Shown here piece by piece: positions 26,607 through 35,267 of a stretch of DNA of 64,000 bases. The notes under the pieces were generated by a model. The model saw nothing but the letters and a program-made list of their open reading frames with translations. It searched no databases and was not told the origin of the DNA. Made by a program: the position numbers and the translations under genes. The stretch's first letter is position 1; each line of letters starts with the position of its first letter. Location: contig CBDATC010000002.1 of assembly GCA_965199765.1 (NCBI GenBank), positions 1,483,739 through 1,547,738 on the forward strand. Direction: 5' to 3'. This DNA comes from JAPOXR01 sp965199765 (GTDB taxonomy: Bacteria > Pseudomonadota > Alphaproteobacteria > Rhodobacterales > Rhodobacteraceae).

Positions 26607-27515
26607 ATGGCAACTGATACAACAGATTTTACCCAAGATTTGCCGGAGCCGACGGTCCTGGCACCGGGCCAGACCATGCTGCGGCGGGCGCGGCGGCATT
26701 CGGGCTTCATCATTGGATGTGCGGGGCTGGGCCTGATCATCGTGTTGGCGCTGGCAGCGCCGCTGCTGGCCCCGTTTGACCCGTTCGATCAAAGCCTGCT
26801 GGCCCGGCTAAAGCCGCCATCCTGGTATCCAGCGGGCGTGCCCGAGCACATTCTGGGCACTGACCAGCTGGGCCGCGATTATCTTAGCCGGCTGCTTTAT
26901 GGCGCGCGCCTGTCGCTGGTCATCGGGTTTCTGGCCATGATCATCTCGGGTGTGCTCGGCACAGCGCTTGGGGTGGTCGCAGGCTATTTCGGCGGGCGCG
27001 TCGATCTGGTCATTACCTTTCTGATCACCACGCGCCTATCCATGCCGATTGTCCTGATCGCTTTGGCTGTTGCGGCGATCTTTGGCTCGTCTCTCCAGAT
27101 TGTCATCATCATTCTGGGCCTGCTTTTGTGGGACAGGTTCGCGGTTGTGGCGCGGTCCTCGACCATCCAGATCCGCGAGTCCGAATATCTGATGGCGGCG
27201 CGCGCACTCGGGATGCCGAACTGGCGGATCATCCTGTTTGAGCTCTTGCCAAATATCAAAGACGCACTGATCGTCGTGGCAACCCTGGAGATGGCCCATG
27301 CCATCCTGCTGGAATCCGCTTTGTCATTCCTTGGACTTGGAGTACAGCCGCCGCTGCCGTCCTGGGGGCTGATGATAGCGGAGGGCAAGGACTATCTTTT
27401 TTTTGAACCCTGGCTGATCATGATCCCCGGTGCGGCATTGTTTTTCCTTGTGATGTGCATCAATCTTTTGGGTGATGGTTTGCGCGATATCTCAGCCCCG
27501 GAGGGCCGGTCATGA
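26607..27515 (+). CDS. Peptide-type ABC transporter permease (DppC-like)
   Basis: 302 residues. An N-terminal cytoplasmic segment precedes GFIIGCAGLGLIIVLALAAPLLAPFDPFDQ, the OppC_N region, then HILGTDQLGRDYLSRLLYGARLSL, a diagnostic DppC/OppC signature. The EAA loop is EYLMAARALGMPNWRIILFELLPN. It pairs with the DppB-like permease to form the membrane channel. Its stop overlaps the first ATPase start by 4 bases. Confidence 0.93.
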   Translation: MATDTTDFTQDLPEPTVLAPGQTMLRRARRHSGFIIGCAGLGLIIVLALAAPLLAPFDPFDQSLLARLKPPSWYPAGVPEHILGTDQLGRDYLSRLLYGARLSLVIGFLAMIISGVLGTALGVVAGYFGGRVDLVITFLITTRLSMPIVLIALAVAAIFGSSLQIVIIILGLLLWDRFAVVARSSTIQIRESEYLMAARALGMPNWRIILFELLPNIKDALIVVATLEMAHAILLESALSFLGLGVQPPLPSWGLMIAEGKDYLFFEPWLIMIPGAALFFLVMCINLLGDGLRDISAPEGRS

Positions 27516-28483
27516 AGATGCTGGATGTCAAGAACCTGACCATCGACATCTCAACCCCCAACGGGACGTTGCGGGCGGTGCGCGGGTTGGATTTGCACCT
27601 GGGTCGCGGCGAAGTTCTCGGCATCGTGGGCGAAAGCGGTTGCGGCAAGTCGATCACGACGATGGGTTTGCTGAACCTGCTGCCTAAAACGGCGACCCGC
27701 AGCGCAGACAAGATCGAATTTGATGGAAAGGATTTGGGGGGAATGTCGGTCTCGGCCATGCGCAGTGTGCTGGGCAATGAGATCGGGATGATCTTTCAGG
27801 ACCCGATGACCGCCCTGAACCCCACCTATACCATCGGCAACCAGCTGTCCGAAGTTTATCTACGCCACAAACGCTCAGGCCGCAAAGAGGCAGAGGATCG
27901 CGCAGCCTACCTGCTCAATAGGGTGGGTATCTCAGCGGCGGCAAGCCGGTTGCGGCAATATCCGCACCAATTGTCCGGCGGTTTGCGGCAGCGCGTCGTC
28001 ATCGCACAGGCGTTGATGTGTGAACCAAAGTTGATCATCGCGGACGAGCCGACAACAGCGCTGGACGTCACTGTGCAGGCCCAGATTCTGCGGTTGATCA
28101 AGGAAATCCAGTTCGAGATTGACGCGGGTGTGATCCTGATCACACATGATTTGGGCGTTGTGGCCCAAATGGCGGATCGGGTGCAGGTCATGTATGCGGG
28201 AAAATCCGTGGAAACAGGGACAGCAGCGGATGTCTTTGCGCGGCCCAGCCATCCCTATACGCGCGGTCTCCTGTCCTGTATCCCGAACCCGGACAATCCC
28301 GGCCACCTTGGCCAGATCCGGGGAATCGTACCGTCGCTAATAGGGGAATTGGCCGGTTGCGCCTATCGAACGCGGTGTGACTTTGCCAGTGCCGTCTGCC
28401 GTCGCGATATTCCGCTTCGGCGTTCCGAAAGCGGACAGATTTGGTCATGTGTTCTGCCTGAAGGCCAAGAGGTTGCATCATGA
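27512..28483 (+). CDS. Peptide-type ABC transporter ATPase (DppD/OppD-like)
   Basis: 323 residues. Walker A GESGCGKSITT (near residue 38), Q-loop IFQDPMTALNP, ABC signature LSGGLRQRVVIAQAL, Walker B LIIADEPTTALD and the H-loop LITHDLGVVAQ are all present. The C-terminal oligopeptide-type extension includes HPYTRGLLSCIPN and Cys residues near RTRCDFASAVC. It drives uptake with the partner ATPase. GGAGG lies upstream of ATG 27512. Stop and next start overlap as ATGA. Confidence 0.95.
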   Translation: MKMLDVKNLTIDISTPNGTLRAVRGLDLHLGRGEVLGIVGESGCGKSITTMGLLNLLPKTATRSADKIEFDGKDLGGMSVSAMRSVLGNEIGMIFQDPMTALNPTYTIGNQLSEVYLRHKRSGRKEAEDRAAYLLNRVGISAAASRLRQYPHQLSGGLRQRVVIAQALMCEPKLIIADEPTTALDVTVQAQILRLIKEIQFEIDAGVILITHDLGVVAQMADRVQVMYAGKSVETGTAADVFARPSHPYTRGLLSCIPNPDNPGHLGQIRGIVPSLIGELAGCAYRTRCDFASAVCRRDIPLRRSESGQIWSCVLPEGQEVAS

Positions 28484-29439
28484 GTATTCCTGTGTTGTCT
28501 GTCCGCGACGTGTCGATGACTTATCAGGTCAAACAGGGGCTGTTTGGCGGCAAACTGCCCCTGCGCGCTCTCCAAAACATTGATTTCTCGCTAAATGAGG
28601 GTGAGGTCGTGGGCCTTGTCGGTGAAAGCGGCTGCGGAAAGTCCACCTTGGCGAAAATTTTATTGGGATTGTCCAAACCGACCAGTGGCGAAGTTTATAT
28701 GAACGGTCAACCCATGAACGAGGTTCCCGTTCAGATCCGCGCAAACCTCATGCAGCCCATTTTTCAGGACCCGTTTTCGTCCCTGAACCCGCGCAAGACG
28801 GTGTCCCAGATTGTTGGCCTGCCGCTGCAACTAAGCGATGTGCCAAGTGGGGAACGCCATCGCCGCACCACCGAGATACTGGAGCTTGTTGGCCTGCCGC
28901 AACGAGCGGCGGGCTCCTATCCCAGCCAGATGTCCGGTGGACAGCGCCAGCGGGTGGCTATCGCGCGGGCGTTGATTGCCAGGCCGAAGATCCTGATCTG
29001 CGACGAACCGACCTCAGCCCTTGATGTGTCGGTGCAGTCGCAAATTCTCAACCTGCTCAGTGATCTGCGCAAGGAGTTGAATCTGACCTATCTGCTGATC
29101 TCTCACGATCTGTCAGTGGTACGGCACATGTCGGACCGGGTTATGGTGATGTATCTGGGGAGGATGGTGGAACAGGCCGAAGCCGAAACCCTGTTTTCGC
29201 GCTCTCGTCATCCTTATACGCAGGCGTTGTTGGAAACGGTTCTGCCGCCTGTGCCCGGACAGGGCCTGCCCGATTTGCATATTCGCGGTGAGTTCCCCAA
29301 TCCGATCAAACCACCTACCGGCTGTGCTTTTCACCCCCGATGTGCTTTTGCCACAGACAGATGCGCGGCAGAGCGGCCCGAACTGGAAGGCAGCGACGTG
29401 CATAAATCGGCCTGTTTTGTCACGAGTCAGGCCGCATGA
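28480..29439 (+). CDS. Peptide-type ABC transporter ATPase (DppF/OppF-like)
   Basis: 319 residues. Walker A GESGCGKSTLAK, Q-loop IFQDPFSSLNPRKT (the OppF form), signature MSGGQRQRVAIARAL, Walker B ILICDEPTSALDVS and H-loop LISHDLSVVRHMS are intact. The C-terminal oligopeptide_HPY segment has HPYTQALLETV and CAFHPRCAFATDRC, a cysteine cluster seen in dipeptide ATPases. It forms a heterodimer with the preceding ATPase. Its stop overlaps the gamma-glutamyltransferase start by 4 bases, tying import and hydrolysis together. Confidence 0.95.
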   Translation: MSIPVLSVRDVSMTYQVKQGLFGGKLPLRALQNIDFSLNEGEVVGLVGESGCGKSTLAKILLGLSKPTSGEVYMNGQPMNEVPVQIRANLMQPIFQDPFSSLNPRKTVSQIVGLPLQLSDVPSGERHRRTTEILELVGLPQRAAGSYPSQMSGGQRQRVAIARALIARPKILICDEPTSALDVSVQSQILNLLSDLRKELNLTYLLISHDLSVVRHMSDRVMVMYLGRMVEQAEAETLFSRSRHPYTQALLETVLPPVPGQGLPDLHIRGEFPNPIKPPTGCAFHPRCAFATDRCAAERPELEGSDVHKSACFVTSQAA

Positions 29440-30998
29440 ACAGGTTTTCCGCCGCCATTCTGGAGGCCCCGCGCGCGGTCACAGGTGAGGACGGACTTGT
29501 CTCGTCGCAGCATCGCGCGGCGTCCGAAACGGGGGCCGAGGTGTTGCGTGCAGGCGGTTCTGCAGTGGATGCAGCCGTTGCAACCGCCTTAGCGCTTGGG
29601 GTGGTGGAACCCTGGATGAGCGGTGTCGGCGGTGTCGGATATCTCGTCATCGGTCGCATCGGAGAGGAACCCGAGGTGATTGACTTTTCGGCCAGGTCTC
29701 CGGCAGCGGTGCGCCCCGGGGACTATCCGACCGTGGGCGGGGTCAGCGGTGATCTGTTCGCGTGGGAGCGTGTGAAGGACGACCGTAACGTCAAAGGCGC
29801 GCTGTCGGTCTGCGCACCGACTTTGGTTCCGGGCCTTGAATTGGCTTGGTTGCGGTATGGGATCCTGCCCTGGAAGGACCTGCTGTCGCCCGTGCGCCAA
29901 CTGGCAGCCGATGGCGTTCCGATTGACTGGTATACGCAGTTGATGATCGGCTCTGCAGCCTCTGATCTGCAATCTGATCCCGATGCTGCCGCTGTGTACT
30001 TGAACGCCGACGGTTCTGGCAAATCTTCAACGTGGACTGCCGCGACGTCCCAGAAGCTGGATCAAACGCGTTTAGCGGATACTCTGGACGAAATCGCCCG
30101 CTCAGGGGCAAGAACCTGTGTGGATGGCGATATCGCGCAGGCCTTGGTATCGGATGTGAATGCCAAAGGCGGTGTTCTCAGCCTGACCGACTTTCTCATC
30201 AACCAGCCCAAGGTTGCAAGGCCGTTGACACTGCGGCTGCCCAATGGCCAGCAGATCTGGACCGTAGATGGGCTGTCTGGCGGTGCAGCTGTGGCCGATA
30301 TGTTGCGCTCGTGGCGTGATGCGCCTTCCGAGCTGACACACACACAAAAGTTGTCGCACCGCGCGTTGTCTGGGGTTGCTATGCTCAAAGATCGGCTCGA
30401 CACCATGGGAGATGGTGGCGAACGCGCGGCGCAACCAAGCTGCACTACCAGCTTTTGCGTTGTTGACAAGACGGGATTGGTCGTCGCAGCAACCCTGACT
30501 CTGGTGTCCATTTTCGGATCAAAGCTGCTGTCACCATGCATCGGCGTTTTGCTGAACAACGCCATGTCTTGGTTTGATCCAGCACAGGGCAAACCCAATT
30601 CGATCCGGCCTGCGTCCAGCCCCTTGTCCAATATGGCACCCACGCTTTTGTCGAGCGGCAAAGATCAATTGACGGCTTTCTCTGCCGCCGGGGGCCGCAG
30701 GATCGCACCGGCGATCTCTCAGGTGGCGGCCGATGTTGCGTTGGACGGGTTTGATCTGGAAGAAGCCCTGTCCCACCCGCGTTTTGACTTCAGAGGGGAC
30801 GGCGTTGTCATTGCTGACACGCGGATGTCAACCGACGTTACTAAACAGTTAGCAGGCCGCGTCGATCTTTTGACGGCAGAGCCAACTGTCTTTCCCTACC
30901 ATTTCGGCCTCGTTACGGCAGCGCAATACACGTCCAGTGGAAATGGCTTTGGATTCTGTGAAGCATTTTGTCCAAACGCCGAAACGGTCGCTGCGTAG
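29436..30998 (+). CDS. Gamma-glutamyltransferase family protein
   Basis: 520 residues of the Ntn-hydrolase GGT family. The large-subunit part has SSQHRAASETGAEVLRAGGSAVDAAVATALAL and PWMSGVGGVGYLV. The autocleavage Thr is expected at CTTSFCVVDKTG (about residue 336), and NNAMSWFDP and SNMAPTL belong to the small subunit. There is no signal peptide, unlike periplasmic GGTs, so a cytoplasmic enzyme is predicted, acting on imported gamma-glutamyl amides or peptides. Coupling to the ABC importer by ATGA overlap supports that the transporter carries such compounds. The exact substrate is unknown. Confidence 0.88.
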   Translation: MNRFSAAILEAPRAVTGEDGLVSSQHRAASETGAEVLRAGGSAVDAAVATALALGVVEPWMSGVGGVGYLVIGRIGEEPEVIDFSARSPAAVRPGDYPTVGGVSGDLFAWERVKDDRNVKGALSVCAPTLVPGLELAWLRYGILPWKDLLSPVRQLAADGVPIDWYTQLMIGSAASDLQSDPDAAAVYLNADGSGKSSTWTAATSQKLDQTRLADTLDEIARSGARTCVDGDIAQALVSDVNAKGGVLSLTDFLINQPKVARPLTLRLPNGQQIWTVDGLSGGAAVADMLRSWRDAPSELTHTQKLSHRALSGVAMLKDRLDTMGDGGERAAQPSCTTSFCVVDKTGLVVAATLTLVSIFGSKLLSPCIGVLLNNAMSWFDPAQGKPNSIRPASSPLSNMAPTLLSSGKDQLTAFSAAGGRRIAPAISQVAADVALDGFDLEEALSHPRFDFRGDGVVIADTRMSTDVTKQLAGRVDLLTAEPTVFPYHFGLVTAAQYTSSGNGFGFCEAFCPNAETVAA

Positions 30999-31197
30999 CG
31001 CCATGCCTGATGGCCAACAGGCGACAGCGCAATCAGCTGGGCGGGTCAAGGGCAGGATCGGGGTTCAGGTCCCCTTTCGAGCGAACTTTAAATCCCCAAT
31101 GATATTCGACGATGGCGGAGAGAACATGTACTGCTTGGAATCTCACTAGAGACAAAAACAGTCCTTTTTGCCACTCTGTTCCATACTGGATAACGTA

Positions 31198-31428
31198 TGG
31201 AATCTTTCGTGCATTCGCTTTTGCTGGTGGTTCCTTTCAGAAAGAGAGGACCGACAATGGAAAAGAAAGACGACAAGCCGATGGGAGAAGCAATTCACAT
31301 CAATGAAGCGAGGTTCAAGGATCACCTGGGTGAAATGGTCCGGGGGGGCGGTTGAGGAAACGCTGAACACGCTGTTGGAGGCCGAAACTGATCAACTTTG
31401 CGGCGCGGCTCGATATGAACGAACCTAA
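31198..31428 (+). mobile_element. IS256-family remnant: left end and transposase N-terminus
   Basis: At 31199 on, ggaatctttcgtgcattcg resembles the reverse complement of the IS256 right end at 35019-35049, so this is probably the left terminal region. From ATG 31257 the frame gives EAIHINEARFKDHLGEMVR, then after a one-base slip in a run of G (31340s) VEETLNTLLEAETDQLCGAARYERT, the start of IS256 transposases (consensus V.E.LN.LL.AE.D.L.GA.RYER). The remainder is deleted. A three-gene cassette follows, then a right end at 35 kb. Confidence 0.7.
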
Positions 31429-31450
31429 GTGCGCCGGGTTAATTCAAACT

Positions 31451-32710
31451 CTATTCAACGGCATCCGAGGCTCCGCGCTGCCTTGCTGGAGCTCCACCTT
31501 CAAATCGATTTTCTTCGAAATAGCTGCAAGGCTCCGTCTGCATCTCTAAGTGCAGTCCGTAACCTGACCAAGAGTGTTCGCGCGCCAAGCTTTCATTAAA
31601 TTCGATTCCGAGCCCCGGTTCTTTTGGCACGCTAACAAATCCGTCCTGCCACTGAATCGTATTGCCAATCAATTTGAGATGGAATTCCCCACCCTCTTGG
31701 ATGGTTTCGAGCAGAAGAAGATTGGGTAGAGTTGCCGCCAGCTGAATGCTGGCCGCCCATTCCACTGGACCGGCATAGAGGTGCGGCGCCATGGCAGCGC
31801 TGAAGACCTCAGCAATGGCGGCAATCTTTTTTCCCTCGAGGATTCCGCCTGACCGACCGAGAGCGGGTTGAAGAATTGAAGCCGCCCCGGCGCGCAGCGC
31901 CGCCGCGAATTCCGCTTTGGTGCACAGCCGTTCTCCTGCAGCCACTGGAATGCGCACCGCTCTGGAAACTTCTGCTAACGCAGAAAAATCGTCAGGCGGG
32001 ACCGGTTCTTCAAACCAAAGAGGATCGAATTCTTCAAGGCGCCTGCCCAAACGAATCGCTCCGGCGGGAGTGAACTGTCCATGCGTCCCGAACAACAGGT
32101 CGGATCGCGATCCTACCGCCTGCCGGATTTTGCGGCAAAAATTCGCTGAACGCTCCAGATCGGTCATAGAAGGCTGGTGACCGCCATGAATGGTGTAGGG
32201 GCCGGCAGGATCGAATTTCACTGCGGTAAATCCGCGGCTGACCATTTCTGCAGCGCAATCTGCCGCCATATCCGGATCGTTCCAGAAATCCGCTTGAAGC
32301 CTGTCTGAATCCGGATAGAGATAGCTATAGGTGCGGATGCGCTCATTGATCGCACCGCCCAGCAATGCGTGAGCAGGACGGTCAAGGGACTTCCCAAGAA
32401 TATCCCAACACGCGATTTCCAAGCCGGAGAAAGCTCCCATCACCGTTAAATCCGGCCTTTGTGTAAAGCCTGATGAGTAGCATTTTCGGAACATCAACTC
32501 GATACGATCCGGACTTTCCCCTTGCATATGCCTTTCAAAGACATCGACGATTACCGCTCGCATTGTTTCAGGACCGACGGTTGAAGCATAGACTTCGCCA
32601 TATCCGGTTATGCCGTTGTCAGTTGTGAGCTTAACAAAAATCCAATAGCGGCCACCCCAACCCGGCGGAGGCGGGGCAACCACAAAGACTTCCAAGTCCT
32701 GAAGACGCAT
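31451..32710 (-). CDS. Mandelate racemase / muconate lactonizing enzyme family protein (sugar-acid dehydratase-like)
   Basis: 419 residues of the enolase superfamily. The N-terminal capping domain (FVVAPPPPGWGGRYWIFVKLTTDNGITGYGE) precedes the barrel with FTAVKFDPAGPYTIHGGHQPS, DLLFGTHGQFTPAGAIRL, PLWFEEPVPPDDF and VAAGERLCTK (Glu metal ligands), and SAAMAPHLYAGPVEWAASIQL (catalytic His region). This layout matches galactonate/gluconate-type dehydratases that remove water from aldonic acids. Together with the dehydrogenase and the lactonase-like hydrolase upstream it suggests a sugar oxidation route. The substrate is not determinable. Twelve bases separate it from the dehydrogenase gene. Confidence 0.85.
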   Translation of the reverse strand: MRLQDLEVFVVAPPPPGWGGRYWIFVKLTTDNGITGYGEVYASTVGPETMRAVIVDVFERHMQGESPDRIELMFRKCYSSGFTQRPDLTVMGAFSGLEIACWDILGKSLDRPAHALLGGAINERIRTYSYLYPDSDRLQADFWNDPDMAADCAAEMVSRGFTAVKFDPAGPYTIHGGHQPSMTDLERSANFCRKIRQAVGSRSDLLFGTHGQFTPAGAIRLGRRLEEFDPLWFEEPVPPDDFSALAEVSRAVRIPVAAGERLCTKAEFAAALRAGAASILQPALGRSGGILEGKKIAAIAEVFSAAMAPHLYAGPVEWAASIQLAATLPNLLLLETIQEGGEFHLKLIGNTIQWQDGFVSVPKEPGLGIEFNESLAREHSWSGYGLHLEMQTEPCSYFEENRFEGGAPARQRGASDAVE

Positions 32711-32721
32711 CGATGAATCTC

Positions 32722-33798
32722 TCAGAAAATTATGACGTTTCTGCGGGCTTTGCCTTCAACAGTGTTTTGGATGGCGTCGTTGATGCGCTCCAACGGATAT
32801 CGACCGGTAATCAGTTCATCTAATTTCAGACGGCCTTGCCGATACAAATCCAACAGCCAAGGTATATCCCTGGGAAGATTTGCATCGCCCATTGATGAGC
32901 CAAGCAAGCTATGGCTCTTGAACGCAACTTCCATTGGCCCGATCTCCAGCATGGCATCTGACGGCGGCATACCGATAATCACCAGCTTGCCGCCCTGGCC
33001 AAGATATCGCATTGCCTGTTGAAATGCTTGGATCTCGCCAACGGTAACCAATGCAAAATCAGCACCTCGGCCTCCTAACAGCTTGCGAATCTGTCTATGG
33101 GGTTTTTCCGATGTCGCCAGGATCCCCTCGGTCGCACCAAATTCCAGTGCATCCGCGAGCTTATCTTCGGTAATGTCCACCGCGATGATGCGGGAAGCGC
33201 CACAGATTTTTGCGCCTTGAATTGCGTTCAGACCAACGCCCCCTGCCCCGATAACAACAACGGTTGCACCCGGTGGAATGCGTCCGGTATTGACGGCGCC
33301 GCCAACGCCTGTGATCACGCCACAGGACAGAAGGCAAGCGACATCTGAAGGCATGGACTTTGGGATGACAGCGATTTGTGATTCGTGGACGATTGTTCTT
33401 TCCGCGAATGCGCCGGTTCCGAGGCCGTGCAAGACCGGCGACCCGTCATGCAGAGTGAATGGCGTCTCGTCATCGCTTCTTGGCGATTCACACTGTGCGA
33501 GTTTCCCTACCGAACAGTTCGGACAGTGACCGCATGATCGGAGCAGCGTAACAAGAACTTTGTCGCCCGGCGAACAGCCCAACACCCCCGGCCCGACACG
33601 ACTCACTGTGCCAGCCGCCTCATGGCCAAAGATCGCCGGAAGACTGCCACCCCAAGAACCGTCTGCATAGTGAATATCCGAATGGCAAATCGCGCATGCC
33701 TCAACTGCAACCTCAACTTGGTTGGCCATCGGATCACTCAAGCGAATGTCTTCAATTGAAAGTGGCCTCCCAAATTCCCAGCAAACCGCTGCGCGCAT
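32722..33798 (-). CDS. Zinc-dependent medium-chain alcohol dehydrogenase
   Basis: 358 residues. Catalytic zinc ligands are in CAICHSDIHYADG (residues about 36-48) and GHEAAGTVSRVG; the structural zinc lobe shows CGHCPNCSVGKLAQC with the four-Cys pattern. The NAD-binding motif is VVIGAGGVGLNAIQGAKI. It resembles class III/NDMA-type alcohol dehydrogenases. In this cassette it may oxidise a sugar or alcohol to the lactone or aldehyde level. Start ATG 33798; the next gene upstream, on the same strand, ends 150 bases away. Confidence 0.87.
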   Translation of the reverse strand: MRAAVCWEFGRPLSIEDIRLSDPMANQVEVAVEACAICHSDIHYADGSWGGSLPAIFGHEAAGTVSRVGPGVLGCSPGDKVLVTLLRSCGHCPNCSVGKLAQCESPRSDDETPFTLHDGSPVLHGLGTGAFAERTIVHESQIAVIPKSMPSDVACLLSCGVITGVGGAVNTGRIPPGATVVVIGAGGVGLNAIQGAKICGASRIIAVDITEDKLADALEFGATEGILATSEKPHRQIRKLLGGRGADFALVTVGEIQAFQQAMRYLGQGGKLVIIGMPPSDAMLEIGPMEVAFKSHSLLGSSMGDANLPRDIPWLLDLYRQGRLKLDELITGRYPLERINDAIQNTVEGKARRNVIIF

Positions 33799-33947
33799 AG
33801 TGATTACTCCTCTTATGCTTTGATCAATCCATCAGATCGCGAGCGCACGGCAAGCCTGATAGTGAAAATCCAGACAGCTTACACAACCAAAATTTGCTTC
33901 AATTGCAATATCGTTTTGAGGAATCTTGGTTGTTTCCGAAATCGGAT

Positions 33948-34736
33948 TCAACCAGACTGTCTTACCAAATCGGTTAGCAATGCAGCGAACTGATCAGGTG
34001 CTTCAACACATGGTAAATGACCTACTCCCTTGATTTCGTGAAATTCCGCGCCTTGGATTTGGTTTGCCATTGCCCTGACAATATCCGAAGGAGTTGCACC
34101 GTCTTCTGATCCTGCGATCACCGTGACCGGTTTCTCAATCGCGTGGATTTCCGTTCGCAGATCGGTGGTCATGATCGCTGAGCAGCATCCGAGATAGCCA
34201 TCCACCGGTGTCCGACTCAACATTGCTGTCCAGCCCAGCGTCTCGCTTGCATTTGATTCGCGAAATGTCTCGGAAAACCAGCGACAAATGATATCGTCGG
34301 CTACGGCCTCGATGCCATTTCGCTGGATCGTGCTCATTCGTGATCGCCACATCATGTCGTCGCCAATCTTTGCCGCAGTATTCGCGAGCAGAACGGCACG
34401 AACAAGGTCCGGGCGAATGAGTGTGAGCTGTTGCGCGATAAGGCCTCCGATGGAAAGACCAACGAACACACATTTTTTGACAACAAGCCGGTCCAGCAGG
34501 CCTGCGATATCTGAAACGAGATCGTCCAACGCATAAGGGCCAGGAAGACATTCGCTTAATCCATGACCTCTCTTATCATAGCGGATGACGCGAAGACCGG
34601 GAGGCAACCGCCGCACAACCTTGTCCCATAGGCGAAAGTCCGTTCCAAGCGAATTCGCGAAGACCACCGGCAAATCGTCTGAATTTCCTTCATCGGATAT
34701 GTGAAGGTTAATGCCATTAGCGGTCTCGAAGCGCAT
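33948..34736 (-). CDS. Alpha/beta hydrolase, 3-oxoadipate enol-lactonase-like
   Basis: 262 residues from ATG 34736, preceded by a strong GGGAGGGAGG. The fold shows VVFANSLGTDFRLWDKVV (oxyanion strand), YDKRGHGLS, the nucleophile elbow GLSIGGLIAQQL (Ser), and GVGHLPCVEAPDQF (His). The pattern closely follows PcaD, which opens the enol-lactone of the beta-ketoadipate pathway. No other pca gene is present, and the neighbours fit sugar-acid chemistry, so a different lactone is possible. A GTG/ATG further upstream (34769) is less likely. Confidence 0.8.
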   Translation of the reverse strand: MRFETANGINLHISDEGNSDDLPVVFANSLGTDFRLWDKVVRRLPPGLRVIRYDKRGHGLSECLPGPYALDDLVSDIAGLLDRLVVKKCVFVGLSIGGLIAQQLTLIRPDLVRAVLLANTAAKIGDDMMWRSRMSTIQRNGIEAVADDIICRWFSETFRESNASETLGWTAMLSRTPVDGYLGCCSAIMTTDLRTEIHAIEKPVTVIAGSEDGATPSDIVRAMANQIQGAEFHEIKGVGHLPCVEAPDQFAALLTDLVRQSG

Positions 34737-34769
34737 CACGCCTCCCTCCCCAGAAAATTCAATGTTCAA

Positions 34770-35267
34770 TGTTGGCGTGGCTGCGAGTACTGTTTAATTT
34801 CAATAGAAGCCAGCCCAAACACGGTTTGCACAACAGCACCTGATAGACAGGATCACGCTGGCTTTCGCGACGCTCGCTGTTCCATTTCATCGGCAACCGC
34901 ACAAACGCAGATTCATCACGCATCACTCTGACCCGCCTTCAAAGAATGACCGGCTGTGTGCACTGAATCTAGGTCAGCGACCGCCCGCATGAACCAGCTG
35001 ACGCACTAAAGCGATATCATCGAAAGTGCGAAAGATTCTAGACACTGCCGTTTACACCAAGCACGACGTCCGGCTTCAGAGGTGGCGAGGGCGGGATTGT
35101 CCGTGTCCGGCAAAAACCGCCAAACCAAATGTGATGCAGGCCGAGATCTAAGGCCCGATGGGCATCAGCCCGCCGAAACAGAGAAGCTGCAAGCCTGTTC
35201 TCTGCGCCCCTTGCATTTGCATCCCATTGTTTTCAGTGGAATTTCCGCACCCATGGTTTGAGATGGG
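34770..35267. other. Intergenic region with IS256 right end
   Basis: No gene. The only recognisable item is the IS256 terminal repeat at 35019-35049. The remainder, including 35050-35267 downstream of the giant gene's stop, shows nothing I can name. Confidence 0.6.
35019..35049 (+). repeat. IS256 terminal inverted repeat (solo right end)
   Basis: The 31 bases, atcgaaagtgcgaaagattc then tagacactgcc, match 13394-13423 with about 3 differences and face the left-end-like sequence near 31199. No transposase sequence of more than a few codons remains beside it. Confidence 0.75.

Noticed and set aside
31030..31085. T-arm-like sequence (GGGGTTCAGGTCCCC) after the gamma-glutamyltransferase gene, considered as tRNA or tmRNA end
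   Set aside because: No matching acceptor strand, D arm or CCA; also only loosely similar to the tRNA-Arg 3' end, so I do not call it an attachment site.
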